This document shows positions 8,510 to 16,516 of a DNA stretch of 53,834 nt, one piece after another; positions within the stretch are counted from its first letter, which is position 1, and the number at the start of each line of letters is the position of its first letter. Made by a program: the position numbers and the translations under genes. The DNA comes from an uncultured Gemmatimonadota bacterium (lineage in GTDB: Bacteria > Gemmatimonadota > Gemmatimonadetes > Gemmatimonadales > GWC2-71-9), in assembly GCA_946887295.1 (NCBI GenBank), contig CAMPKP010000007.1, positions 1-53,834 on the forward strand, given 5' to 3'. The notes below the pieces were generated by a model, which was not told the DNA's origin, did not search any database, and worked only from the letters and a program-made list of their open reading frames with translations.

Positions 8510-10341
8510 GAGGCTTCCAGCTCGGGCACCGATGACCCCTCGCCCTCGTGCAGCAGCAGCTCCAGCACCACTCCGGCCTGCTCCTCGACGGTGGGCGCGT
8601 CGAAGAGCGACCGGAGCGACATCTCGAGCCGCAGCTCCTGGCGGACGCGCGAGATCAGCAGCGTGGCCAGCATCGAGTCCCCGCCCAGGTCGAGAAAATG
8701 CTCGTCCACTCCGACCCGCTCCACCTTGAGCACCTCGCCCCAGAGCGCCGCAAGCAGCTCCTCGACGGGTGTCCGGGGCGCGGCGTAGGCGCGCCGTGCG
8801 GGCGCCGCGGGCCGCTCCACCGAGCCCAGGCCGAGCCGCGCGGCCAGGCCGATTCGCTGGAGCTTGCCGGTGGGGCCCTTGGGTATCTCGTCGAGGAAGA
8901 GCACGGTTCGCGGCACCTTGAAATCCGCCAGCCGGGTCGCGGCGAAGTCCCGGATCTCCCGCTCGGTCGCTTCCACTCCCGGGCGCAGGACCACCGCGGC
9001 GCCCACCTCCTCGCCCAGCATGCCGTCGGGAATCGCGAAGGTGACGACTTGCCCCACGGCGGCGTGATCCATCAGCACCTCGTCGATCTCGCGAGGCGAG
9101 ATCTTCTCGCCTCCCCGGTTGATGATCTCCTTGAGCCGGCCGGTGAGCGAGAGATAGCCCTCCTCGTCGAGACAGCCCTGATCGCCGGTGCGGAACCATC
9201 CGTCGGTGAACGCGGCCCGGTTGGCTTCGGCATTGCTCTCGTAGCCGCGGGTGACGTTGGGTCCGCTGATCACCACCTCTCCCTGCATCCCGGCGGGCAG
9301 CAGCTTGCCTGCCGCGTCCATGATGGCGATCCGGGGCCCGGCCGCGAGGCCGACGGAGCCCGGCTTCCGCTGCCGCGGAGGCAGCGGATTGCTGGCCATC
9401 TGATGCGCGGCCTCCGTCATTCCGTATGCCTCGATGACCGGCGCGCCGAAGGCCTGCTCCAGGCCGGCCATCACCTGGGGCGGCAGCGCGGAGGACGACG
9501 AGCGGATGAAACGCAGTGGACTGCGTCGGATGACGTCCTCGTGCTTCGGGGCTCGCGACAGAATGGCCTGGTGCATCGTGGGCACGGCCGAGTACCAGGT
9601 GGGGCGGAACGTATCCATCCACCCGAAGAATTCGGGGGCGTAGAATCCGGGCGTGCAGATCACTTCCGCCCCTGCGGCGAGCGAGGCGAGCACGGCCGCG
9701 ACCAGGCCATGGATGTGAAACAGGGGCATGACGTTCAGGCAGCGATCCGCAGGCGTGAGATCCAGCGCCGACCGAACGTGCTCCGCCGAGGCACAGAGGT
9801 TGGCGTGGGTCAGCGGCACCAGCTTGGGACGCGACGTGGTTCCGGAGGTGTGAAGGACGAGGGCGACATCGTCCGGCTCCGCGTATCCGGGCGAACCCGC
9901 TGGCGCCGCCGCGGCGGTGCCGGTCAGCGTGAACGCGCCCGCCTCCGCCTCCGGCATGGTCGAGAGCTCGATCACCGGAATGCCGAGCGCCTCGGCGGCG
10001 CGGATCGCCGGGGAGTCGGAGCCGGACAGGACGATCAGCGCCCCCGCGCCCAGATCCGAGAGATAGAAATCGAACTCTTCCGCGCGATAGGTCGGATTGA
10101 GCGGCGCCGCCGTCGCGGCGGACGCCACGCCGAGAAAGGCCATGGCCATCTCGGGTCCGTTCGGAAGCACGATGGCCACGCGGTCGTTGCGCCCCACGCC
10201 CAGCGCATTGAGCGAGGCCACCATCGCTCCCGCCCGGGCGTGGAGCCGGGCATATGTGAGCGGCGGGCGCCCGGGAGCGGCCACCGCGATCGCGTCGGGC
10301 CGCGACTGCGCCTGCCGCGCCAGCAGCCGGTAGATGCTCAC
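8506..10341 (-). CDS. Starter didomain: oxalyl-CoA synthetase-like acyl-adenylating enzyme fused to a carrier domain
   Basis: A 611-residue protein without a condensation domain, so it should prime the assembly line. Residues 1 to about 510 form an AMP-forming ligase. The phosphate loop is LHTSGTTSRPKL, and the stretch YGMTEAAHQMASNPLPPRQ followed by RKPGSVG is typical of the oxalate-CoA ligase family (plant AAE3, yeast PCS60). The C-terminal half keeps GPNVTRGY, GWFRTGD, GRLKEIINRGGEKISPREID and a PTGKLQR lysine motif. After a linker, about 530-600 is a phosphopantetheine carrier domain with LGGDS (Ser about 556). The fusion implies that the acyl adenylate goes to the carrier rather than to CoA. 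The start GTG at 10341 overlaps the preceding TGA. Alternative substrates such as other short dicarboxylic or 2-oxo acids cannot be excluded. Confidence 0.88.
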   Translation of the reverse strand: MSIYRLLARQAQSRPDAIAVAAPGRPPLTYARLHARAGAMVASLNALGVGRNDRVAIVLPNGPEMAMAFLGVASAATAAPLNPTYRAEEFDFYLSDLGAGALIVLSGSDSPAIRAAEALGIPVIELSTMPEAEAGAFTLTGTAAAAPAGSPGYAEPDDVALVLHTSGTTSRPKLVPLTHANLCASAEHVRSALDLTPADRCLNVMPLFHIHGLVAAVLASLAAGAEVICTPGFYAPEFFGWMDTFRPTWYSAVPTMHQAILSRAPKHEDVIRRSPLRFIRSSSSALPPQVMAGLEQAFGAPVIEAYGMTEAAHQMASNPLPPRQRKPGSVGLAAGPRIAIMDAAGKLLPAGMQGEVVISGPNVTRGYESNAEANRAAFTDGWFRTGDQGCLDEEGYLSLTGRLKEIINRGGEKISPREIDEVLMDHAAVGQVVTFAIPDGMLGEEVGAAVVLRPGVEATEREIRDFAATRLADFKVPRTVLFLDEIPKGPTGKLQRIGLAARLGLGSVERPAAPARRAYAAPRTPVEELLAALWGEVLKVERVGVDEHFLDLGGDSMLATLLISRVRQELRLEMSLRSLFDAPTVEEQAGVVLELLLHEGEGSSVPELEAS

Positions 10342-11201
10342 GAATTCTCCGGGGCGACGTGAGTGCGCCGGGTCAGATTTTCCTGGAGCACCGCGGCGCA
10401 TTCCTTGAGACCGACCGCGCGCCCCGGGGCGGGCTCCGACAGGATGCCGTCGGTCTGCTTCAGGCAGCCGATCGCCGTCGCGACCGCCGCCTGGGCGGCG
10501 AAGAGGCAGGGCGTGCTGTAGATGGCGAGGGAGATGCCCGCGGCGGCGAGCTCGGGAAGACTGCAGCGGGGGGATTTTCCTCCCGCGATCTGATTGAACG
10601 CCAGCGGCCGGCCGACCTCCGCCTTGAGGGTCCGGATCAGATCGAAGTTCGCCTGCCCGTCGACCAGGATCGCGTCGGCGCCGGCGGCGTCGAACGCCTT
10701 GGCCCGGCGCCTGATCTCGGCGGCATCGGACGCATCGGTCCGGGCAACTACGACCATCTCGCGCCGGGTCTCGAGCACCCGCTCGAGCTTGCCGACGAAC
10801 TGGTCCAGCGGGAGGATCTGTTTGCCTTCGAGATGGCCGCAGCGCCGCGGCCGCTGCTGATCCTCGAGAATGACACCCGAGGCCCCCGCGGCTTCCAGCA
10901 GAGAGACGACATGGCAGGCGACCTCGGGGTCGCCGTATCCGTCGTCGATGTCGACCAGCAGGTGGGTGCGGGGCAGCAGTGCCCGGACCCGGTGGACGAA
11001 GGCCACCAGGTCGGACCAGGCGATGAAGCCGATATCGGGCAGGCCATAGTGGCTCGCCGCGAAGCTGAAGCCGCTGAGGAAGAGGGTGTCGTAGTGCCGG
11101 GCGGCAAGCGATGCCGAGAAGACATCGTAGACCCCGATAAAGGGGATCGTATCCCCCCGTGCCAGCCGCTCCCGCAGCCCGCGACCCCCGTAGTGCTCCA
11201 T
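10338..11201 (-). CDS. Isocitrate lyase/PEP mutase superfamily enzyme, first gene of the NRPS operon
   Basis: A 287-residue alpha/beta-barrel enzyme of the ICL/PEPM superfamily. The N-terminus VYDVFSASLA matches the family's opening. The acidic metal-binding loop DIDDGYGD lies at 84-91, LEDQ at 112-115, and the active-site loop at about 119-123 reads RRCGH, keeping the catalytic Cys and His. That loop is typical of the C-C bond lyase/hydrolase branch (methylisocitrate lyase, oxaloacetate hydrolase, petal death protein) and not of PEP mutase, whose loop is EDKxxxxxNS. The first basic residue is Arg instead of the usual Lys. Because the next gene encodes an oxalyl-CoA synthetase-like starter enzyme, oxaloacetate hydrolysis to oxalate is an attractive role, but that is inference. 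ATG at 11201 has a GGAG seven bases upstream. Confidence 0.87.
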   Translation of the reverse strand: MEHYGGRGLRERLARGDTIPFIGVYDVFSASLAARHYDTLFLSGFSFAASHYGLPDIGFIAWSDLVAFVHRVRALLPRTHLLVDIDDGYGDPEVACHVVSLLEAAGASGVILEDQQRPRRCGHLEGKQILPLDQFVGKLERVLETRREMVVVARTDASDAAEIRRRAKAFDAAGADAILVDGQANFDLIRTLKAEVGRPLAFNQIAGGKSPRCSLPELAAAGISLAIYSTPCLFAAQAAVATAIGCLKQTDGILSEPAPGRAVGLKECAAVLQENLTRRTHVAPENS

Positions 11202-11335
11202 CGGCTACTCCGCTCTTGGCAGGGGAGAAACGCCTCTTGTGGCCCGGACGCCACAACACAGTCGCCACCCGGCCTCGCCGGCACCCGCTGCGGGGCGCAG
11301 GAAAAGGCCTAGGCGGCGATGAGATCGTGTACGGG

Positions 11336-11398
11336 GTGGGATTTGACCCCACAACAGACCTCGGAAACGCAAGAGGTATACCCTCCATGGGGCCATGG
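11336..11398. other. Cluster of dyad symmetries upstream of the NRPS operon
   Basis: Four inverted repeats lie within about 63 bases between the exporter gene and the NRPS operon: GTGGG/CCCAC around a 7-base loop (11336-11352), ACCTC/GAGGT around a 10-base loop (11358-11377), the 8-base palindrome GGTATACC (11375-11382), and TCCATGG/CCATGGA (11384-11399). None is followed by a T-run on the minus strand. They could be operator sites, a structured 5' leader of the NRPS mRNA, or a weak terminator of the upstream gene. The rest of 11202-11419 shows no gene. Confidence 0.35.
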
Positions 11399-11419
11399 AT
11401 CGCCGCCCCAGGGCGCCGC

Positions 11420-12691
11420 TCAGGTGGTGTCGAGAAGCCGAAACGGGCAGGTGGTGGATCCCTGCGCGCGGGGCCGGGAGATCGCGGGGTGCGGGTCTAC
11501 GACCTTCAGCACGAACGCCGAATCGATGCGGTCGAGGACCAGCCGGCCCAGGGGACCACGAACCCACAACGCGACATGATACACGCCGGGATTGAGATGG
11601 AGTGACTCGATCCGAAGGCCCAGGAGATTGCGCCCCTGCTCGAGGTAGGTCACCAAGCCCATCGAGAGCGTGTCCGCGCCGACCAGAATCGTGCCCTCCT
11701 CGTCGCGCAGACTGATACCGAAGCCGCCGATCATTCGCGGCGCGTCCGAGACGATCACGAGTCTGAGCTCGAGCGGCCCGTCGGGGTACGCGTTCCGGCC
11801 GCAGTCGTCGCGGTCGCTGCGGTACTGGACCGACTCGATGTAGGCCTCGCGCGTGCCGGTCCGCTGCAGCCGCGACGTCTCGAGCCAACTGTCCGGTTCC
11901 GGCGCGTCCGGAGCCAGCGCGAGATAGCGTTCCAGCACGTCGGCCGTGTGGCCGTCGGACACCAGGCGGCCCCCTTCCAGCAGAATCGACCGCGGGCACA
12001 TCCGCTGGATGGCGTTCAGATTGTGGCTGACGAACAGGATGGTGCGCCCTTCACCGGCGACTTCCTGCATCTTGCTCAGGCACTTGCTCTGAAACTCGGC
12101 GTCGCCCACGGCCAGCACTTCGTCCACCACGAGGATCTCGGAGCGGAGGTGGGCGGCCACCGCGAACGCCAGGCGGAGGTACATGCCGCTGGAGTAGTGC
12201 TTGACCGGCGTCTCCAGGTAGCGGGCGACCTCGGCGAACTCGACGATCTCGTCGAATCGCCGGGCGATATAGGCCCGCTCCATGCCGAGAATGGACCCGT
12301 TGAGATAGATGTTGTCGCGGCCGGTCAGCTCCGGGTGAAAGCCGGTACCGATCTCCAGCAACGATCCGATCCTCCCCTGCACCAGGGCGCGGCCCTCGGT
12401 CGGCGACGTGATGCGGGAGAGAATCTTCAGGAGGGTGCTCTTGCCCGCACCGTTCTTGCCGACGATGCCGAGGACCTCGCCTTCCTTCACCTCGAACGAG
12501 ACGTCCTGGAGCGCCCAGACCAGATTGTCGCCCTCGGAGCCGGCGCGCGGGCTGCGCAGCTCGCGCAGGTTGCGCAGCGGCGCGGTAGCGGTGCGCAGCA
12601 CGGCCTCGCGCAGCGACGTCGGCCGCGCCCTTCGCGCGCCGATGCGGTACTGCTTGCCTATGCGGTCCACTCCGATCACGGTCGCGGGCAT
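11420..12691 (-). CDS. wzt: ABC transporter ATPase for polysaccharide/O-antigen export, Wzt type
   Basis: A 423-residue ATPase subunit that should energise export of a lipid-linked polysaccharide across the inner membrane. The ATPase domain covers about residues 1-245: Walker A GKNGAGKST, signature YSSGMYLRLAFA, Walker B ILVVDEVLAVGD and the switch His in LFVSHN. The sequence GSLLEIGTGFHPELTGRDN is typical of the KpsT/Wzt/TagH group. The extra C-terminal part (about 270-423) fits the Wzt C-terminal sandwich domain, which in characterised systems binds the finished glycan. The ATG at 12691 lies 14 bases after the permease gene stop, so the two form a transporter operon. No glycosyltransferases are visible nearby, so the exported polymer cannot be named. 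Confidence 0.9.
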   Translation of the reverse strand: MPATVIGVDRIGKQYRIGARRARPTSLREAVLRTATAPLRNLRELRSPRAGSEGDNLVWALQDVSFEVKEGEVLGIVGKNGAGKSTLLKILSRITSPTEGRALVQGRIGSLLEIGTGFHPELTGRDNIYLNGSILGMERAYIARRFDEIVEFAEVARYLETPVKHYSSGMYLRLAFAVAAHLRSEILVVDEVLAVGDAEFQSKCLSKMQEVAGEGRTILFVSHNLNAIQRMCPRSILLEGGRLVSDGHTADVLERYLALAPDAPEPDSWLETSRLQRTGTREAYIESVQYRSDRDDCGRNAYPDGPLELRLVIVSDAPRMIGGFGISLRDEEGTILVGADTLSMGLVTYLEQGRNLLGLRIESLHLNPGVYHVALWVRGPLGRLVLDRIDSAFVLKVVDPHPAISRPRAQGSTTCPFRLLDTT

Positions 12692-12705
12692 TGGTCGGCT
12701 CGTCC

Positions 12706-13602
12706 TCAGGCCACGTCCGGGAACACCCGCTCGGCGTGGCGGAAGTAGACCGTGCCCGCCAGGAAGATCGCCAGGGCTCCCGTCATGGAGAGCCCCAGCT
12801 CGAGTGGGGTCGGCCCCGGCGTGCCGAGGAGCAGCGCGCGAAAGGCCGTGATCAATCCGGCCATGGGATTCAGCGCGTAGAACGGCCGGTACGCCTCGGG
12901 CACCAGCGACATGGGGTAGGCGATGGGCGACGCGTACATCCAGATCTGCACCAGGAACGGGCTCAGGTGTCTCACGTCCCGGTACTGGACACTCAACGCC
13001 GCGAGCCAGGACCCGGCGCCCATCGCGGTCATGGAGACGGTCACGACCAGGATCGGGAGAAAGAGCATTCCTCCGATGCCGGGAACGATGCCGGCGGCCA
13101 GCAGCGCAAGCAGGAGCACCACGGTGGCGATCGCGAAGTCCACCAGGGCCGCGAGCACCTGGGCCCCGGGGATCACCAGCCTCGGGAAATACACCTTGGT
13201 CAACAGATTGCGGTTGAGGATCAGGCTGCCTCCGCCGCCGCTCAGCGCCGAGGCGAAGTAGGTCCAGGGGACCAGGCCGGCGAGGCAGAAGAGAGGGTAC
13301 GGCACGCCGTCGGACGGAATCCTGGCGAAGCGTCCGAACACGATGCTGAAGATCACCATCGGCAGCACCGGCTGGAGCACCGCCCACCCGGCACCGAGCA
13401 CGGTCTGCGAGTAGCGCGACTTGACGTCGCGCCAGACCAGAAGCAGGAGCAGGCCGCGGTAGGCCCACAGCTCGGCGAAGTCGATCGCCGGCCAGCCCTC
13501 GGCGGGAGCGATCTCGACCGCGCGCCTGGGCCGGGTCGAGCCGTTCGGCCGGTCGAGACTCACGCCGAATTGTCGGGGCCGCACTTCGGAAGGAAGCGCC
13601 AT
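12706..13602 (-). CDS. wzm: ABC transporter permease for polysaccharide export, Wzm/TagG type
   Basis: A 298-residue integral membrane subunit of the ABC-2 family. After a roughly 45-residue cytoplasmic N-terminus comes LVWRDVKSRYSQTVLGAGW, a hallmark of the polysaccharide export permeases (KpsM, Wzm, TagG). About six hydrophobic segments follow, with conserved LVPWTYFASAL and the late YASPIAYPMSLVP. It pairs with the ATPase encoded 14 bases downstream. The length fits the family (260-300 residues). The 286 bases upstream, to the end of atpH, contain only a weak GCCGGC-tcc-GCCGGC dyad (13795-13809) and no gene, so the promoter of this pair is probably there. Confidence 0.9.
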   Translation of the reverse strand: MALPSEVRPRQFGVSLDRPNGSTRPRRAVEIAPAEGWPAIDFAELWAYRGLLLLLVWRDVKSRYSQTVLGAGWAVLQPVLPMVIFSIVFGRFARIPSDGVPYPLFCLAGLVPWTYFASALSGGGGSLILNRNLLTKVYFPRLVIPGAQVLAALVDFAIATVVLLLALLAAGIVPGIGGMLFLPILVVTVSMTAMGAGSWLAALSVQYRDVRHLSPFLVQIWMYASPIAYPMSLVPEAYRPFYALNPMAGLITAFRALLLGTPGPTPLELGLSMTGALAIFLAGTVYFRHAERVFPDVA

Positions 13603-13888
13603 TCTCCTGGGCGGTGTCGGGTACCTGGGGTGGATGCCGGCCGACCGCCCGCAAGGACCGGTCCGGTCAGGACATCCGCCGGGCCTGCCGGGCGAGAGAC
13701 CCGATCGTCAGGGAGGATCCAGCTCTATGTCGTTTCGCCGGAGGCGCTTCGTGGAAGGCCGCTCGGGCGGGGGAAGACAACTCGAGCGAGTGCGGCCGGC
13801 TCCGCCGGCTCAGGAACCGGTCGAGACTGTGGCACAGCCGCAACGCGGTGCGGCGCCGGCGATCGATTGTTTCGGAAGGTCGGGCCCG

Positions 13889-14425
13889 TCAGCCGGACAG
13901 CAGCTGCCGCCGGAGCTTGGTCATCCGGCGCCGCACCGAGCCGTCGTAGATGCGCTCTCCGACCCGGATCACGGTGCCGCCGAGGATCTCGGCGTCCACG
14001 TGGAAGGCGGCCAGCACCTCCTTGCCGAGCTGGCGGCTGAGCGCGGCCTCGATGTCGCGCTGGAGCGACGGGTCGGCCGGTCGGACCAGCGTGATCCCGG
14101 CTCGCAGCCGGTTGTACTTGAGGTCGAGCAGCCCCAGGTACTCCGTGGCGATCTCCCGCAGCAGCCTTTGTCTTCCCCGCTTCACCACGGCCTGGAGAAA
14201 GCGGACGAAGTCGCGCGGGGCCCCGGCCAGCGCCGAGCTCAGCAGCCGCGCCTTCTCGGACTTGGGCACGCGGGGCGACATGAGCACCGCCTGCACCTCG
14301 GGTGTGGTCTCGATCGCACCCGCCACCGCGTCGATCAGCTCGGCGTAGCGATCCGTCTCCCCGCGCGCCTCGCCGAGCTCGAGCAGCGTCTCGGCGTAGT
14401 TGCGGGCGATGGTGGTGGACCTCAA
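13889..14425 (-). CDS. atpH: F1F0 ATP synthase subunit delta
   Basis: A 178-residue protein that joins F1 to the peripheral stalk. The N-terminus IARNYAETLLELGEARG and the C-terminal motif with ILGGTVIRVGERIYDGSVR are typical of subunit delta/OSCP. I chose the TTG at 14425 as start because it overlaps the TGA of atpF (TTGA), has a GGAG eight bases upstream, and gives the family's normal length; upstream in-frame codons are not starts. It is the last gene of this cluster: no atpA or atpG follows, and a polysaccharide exporter gene comes next instead. The remaining F1 genes must lie elsewhere. Confidence 0.92.
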   Translation of the reverse strand: MRSTTIARNYAETLLELGEARGETDRYAELIDAVAGAIETTPEVQAVLMSPRVPKSEKARLLSSALAGAPRDFVRFLQAVVKRGRQRLLREIATEYLGLLDLKYNRLRAGITLVRPADPSLQRDIEAALSRQLGKEVLAAFHVDAEILGGTVIRVGERIYDGSVRRRMTKLRRQLLSG

Positions 14426-14973
14426 CGCGACTCCAGGGTGGAGAGATACTCGAGCACCAGCTTGCGGTCGGTCTCGCCGTCCAGACGCTTCTCGATCAGC
14501 CTCGACGCGGCGGCGAGCGAGATATCCACGGCTTCGCGCCGCAGCTCGGCCACCGCGCGGTCGCGCTCCTCGGCGATCTCGCGCCGGGCGCGCTCCAGCA
14601 GCTCTTCCTGCTCCTGCCGGGTCTTCTCGATCGCGTGCGCGCGCTCCTTGTCGGACACGTTCCGGGCCTCGACGAGGATCGCATGGGCCTGGGTCTTGGC
14701 CTCGGCGAGGAGCTTCTGGTGCTCGGCCAGCATCGCCGCGGCCAGCTCGCGATCGCGGGCAGCCTCGGCGAGCTGGCGCTCCAGCGCCTGCTCCCGGGCC
14801 TCCACCGCGCCGAGGATCGCGGGCCAGGCGAACCGCTTCAGGATGGCCAGCAGCAGGAGGAAGACGACGATGGTCCAGAACATGAGGCCGCCCTCGACCG
14901 TGAGGGGCCCCGACCCGTGCTCCTGGGCGGCGGGCGCGTGTTCCTGGATCACTGCAAGCGCGAGGTTGAGCAT
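14422..14973 (-). CDS. atpF: F1F0 ATP synthase subunit b
   Basis: A 183-residue peripheral stalk subunit. One hydrophobic segment (about residues 31-47, LMFWTIVVFLLLLAIL) anchors it. It is followed by a long charged, Glu/Arg/Ala-rich helix suited to the right-handed coiled coil of the b dimer. The family motif of aromatic residues and Pro after the membrane helix appears as FAWPAIL. The ATG at 14973 has GGAG seven bases upstream. It overlaps atpH by 4 bases and follows atpE after about 97 bases. Confidence 0.93.
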   Translation of the reverse strand: MLNLALAVIQEHAPAAQEHGSGPLTVEGGLMFWTIVVFLLLLAILKRFAWPAILGAVEAREQALERQLAEAARDRELAAAMLAEHQKLLAEAKTQAHAILVEARNVSDKERAHAIEKTRQEQEELLERARREIAEERDRAVAELRREAVDISLAAASRLIEKRLDGETDRKLVLEYLSTLESR

Positions 14974-15007
14974 CGACTTCTCCGCGGAAACTAGGGGGCC
15001 ATCGGGT

Positions 15008-15053
15008 GCCGGCTCTCGTCCCGGCGCGCCGACCGCGCGCGCCGAGAGCCGGC
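15008..15053 (-). other. Strong stem-loop between atpE and atpF
   Basis: A perfect 11-base inverted repeat, GCCGGCTCTCG (15008-15018) and CGAGAGCCGGC (15043-15053), encloses a GC-rich loop that can itself pair. It starts 17 bases downstream of the atpE stop in the atp transcript. There is no T-run, so a classical intrinsic terminator is less likely than an mRNA processing or stabilising hairpin, or partial attenuation before atpF. Confidence 0.5.
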
Positions 15054-15070
15054 AACCGCCGGCCGACGCC

Positions 15071-15349
15071 TCAGAAGTTGATCTTGCCCTGAATCAGGAA
15101 CGCGATGACCGCGACGAACAGCGCCACGCCTTCGATCAGCGCCGCGGCGATGATCATGGCGGTCTGGATGCGCGCGGTGTTCTCCGGCTGCCGCGCCATT
15201 CCCTCGGTGGCCGAGCCGCCGATCCTCCCGATGCCGATGCCGGCGCCGAGCACCGCGAGGCCGGCCGCGAGGCCGGCGCCGATGAGACCGTATCCCTTGT
15301 CGGGGCCGACCGCCGCGGCGGTCTGAAGCAGGGCGAGCATGTACAGCAT
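15071..15349 (-). CDS. atpE: F1F0 ATP synthase subunit c
   Basis: A 92-residue proteolipid forming the rotor ring in the membrane. Two hydrophobic helices flank the polar loop RQPENTARIQ. The first helix carries the glycine-rich ring-packing pattern GAGIGIGRIGG. The ion-binding carboxylate is Glu73 in ALIEGVALF. The Glu is followed by Gly, not by the Ser/Thr of sodium-binding rings, so proton coupling is likely. ATG at 15349 was chosen because a GGAG lies six bases upstream; a second ATG nine bases later would shorten it to 89 residues. Longer upstream extensions are Gly/Arg-rich and do not look like coding sequence. Confidence 0.93.
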   Translation of the reverse strand: MLYMLALLQTAAAVGPDKGYGLIGAGLAAGLAVLGAGIGIGRIGGSATEGMARQPENTARIQTAMIIAAALIEGVALFVAVIAFLIQGKINF

Positions 15350-15479
15350 GTCGTACTCCGTCGAATAGTCGGGAGAACCGGTGCCGGTCGCGCCCGCCGC
15401 GCTCGAGCCGCCTCTCCCTGAGCGGCCGCGCCACGGTGACCCGCCATCGCCCCGGCATGCAGCCAAGGCAGCGGGCATC

Positions 15480-15533
15480 GTCCGCCGGACGGCGGACTAC
15501 TCGGCCGACGCCGCGCGGGCGCGCGGGGCGTCG
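15480..15533 (-). other. Tandem stem-loops between atpB and atpE
   Basis: Immediately downstream of atpB in the transcript, CGACGCCGCGCG (15506-15517) pairs with 15520-15533 in a 12-base-pair stem with a two-base bulge and a very tight loop. A second hairpin, GTCCGCC-ggac-GGCGGAC, occupies 15480-15497. Neither has a T-run. Together with the stem after atpE they isolate the c-subunit cistron. The remaining bases of 15350-15479 show no gene. Confidence 0.45.
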
Positions 15534-15544
15534 GGGTTTCCTGC

Positions 15545-16516
15545 CTAGTGCTCCGCCCGCATCAGTCCGATGAACACGCTGGTCAGCAGCGTGAACACGA
15601 ACGCCTGCAGGAAGGCGACGAACAGCTCCAGCAGCATGATCCCGGTCGCGAGGACGGAGGCCGCCGCGCCCACCAGATAGCTCTGGAAGAGAAAGGTCAG
15701 GCCGATCAGCGCCAGCACCAGCACGTGGCCCGCCGTCATGTTGGCGAACAGCCGGACCGCCAGCGCGAACGGCTTCGACAGCTTTCCGATGATCTCGACC
15801 GGCGTCATGATGACCAGCATGATCGGCTTGAGGGGACCGGGCAGGCCGGGCGGCAGGTAGAAGATCGTGTTCAGGTACCCCTTCAGCCCCAGCGTCCGCA
15901 TCCCCGCCACTTCGATGGTGATGAAGGCCATCAGGGCGAGCGCCGCGGTGACGGCGATGTTCCCGGTGGCCGTCGCTCCCCAGGGAAGAAGGCCGAGGAT
16001 GTTCATGACGAGAACGAAGAAGAAGAGCGTCAGGAGATACGGGGCGTACCCTTCGCCGTGAGGCCCCACGTTGGGCAGCACGACCTCCTGCCTGATGTAC
16101 AGCGCCAGCGCCTCCATGGCGCCCGCGAAGCCCTTGGGCGGCCGGCCCTGAGCCTGCGCGCGCGCCACCGCCCGTGCGCTCAGCAGGAAGGTGAGCGCCA
16201 CGATCGCGGCCGCGATGAGCATGAAGACCAGGTGCTTGGTGGGCGACAGGTCGAGCGTGAGGCCGCCGATGTGGATGGGCTCCCACCGGGGCAGGTGCAC
16301 CACACCGAACGGGGTCTCGATCTCCTGCGAGTTCCCGATGTGGTGGATGATGTCGATCTGGTTCCCGGAGGCTTCCTGCTGCGACGACGGGGCCACCTGG
16401 TCGCGGGCCACGTCGGCGGTGCCGCCGTGCTCCTGCGCCGACAGGATGGGCCCCGCTCCGAGCGCCGCCAGGGTGAGCGCGGCGGCCAGAGTCACCGATC
16501 GTCCGAATCGCGTCAT
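15545..16516 (-). CDS. atpB: F1F0 ATP synthase subunit a
   Basis: A 323-residue membrane subunit that forms the proton half-channels against the c-ring. The essential arginine is Arg255 in FALAVRLFANMTAGH, and the following helices carry LELFVAFLQAFVFTLL. The N-terminus is unusually long: a signal-peptide-like segment (about residues 5-28, ending ALGAGPILSAQ) plus about 65 polar residues precede the first conserved helix near 95. Extended a-subunits of this kind occur in Bacteroidota and relatives. The ATG at 16516 overlaps the atpI stop (ATGA). Identification is firm; cleavage of the N-terminus is inference. Confidence 0.94.
   Translation of the reverse strand: MTRFGRSVTLAAALTLAALGAGPILSAQEHGGTADVARDQVAPSSQQEASGNQIDIIHHIGNSQEIETPFGVVHLPRWEPIHIGGLTLDLSPTKHLVFMLIAAAIVALTFLLSARAVARAQAQGRPPKGFAGAMEALALYIRQEVVLPNVGPHGEGYAPYLLTLFFFVLVMNILGLLPWGATATGNIAVTAALALMAFITIEVAGMRTLGLKGYLNTIFYLPPGLPGPLKPIMLVIMTPVEIIGKLSKPFALAVRLFANMTAGHVLVLALIGLTFLFQSYLVGAAASVLATGIMLLELFVAFLQAFVFTLLTSVFIGLMRAEH

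Noticed and set aside
2199..10362. Long plus-strand open frames opposite the NRPS genes
   Set aside because: They are Arg/Gly/Pro-rich shadows caused by high GC in the NRPS frames and show no domain motifs, while the minus strand has continuous NRPS domains.
10338..11201. PEP mutase, hence a phosphonate pathway
   Set aside because: The diagnostic EDKxxxxxNS loop is absent; the protein has the Cys-His loop of the lyase/hydrolase branch, and no phosphonopyruvate decarboxylase is nearby.
11336..11385. tRNA-like arms: a GTGGG-GTCAAAT-CCCAC T-arm look-alike and an ACCTC/GAGGT anticodon-arm look-alike on the minus strand
   Set aside because: No pairing 5' acceptor strand lies at the right distance, the anticodon loop would have 10 bases, the T-loop starts with G, and no CCA end is present.
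13795..13809. GCCGGC-tcc-GCCGGC dyad as terminator of the atp operon
   Set aside because: Short stem, no T-run, and such repeats are frequent by chance at this GC content.
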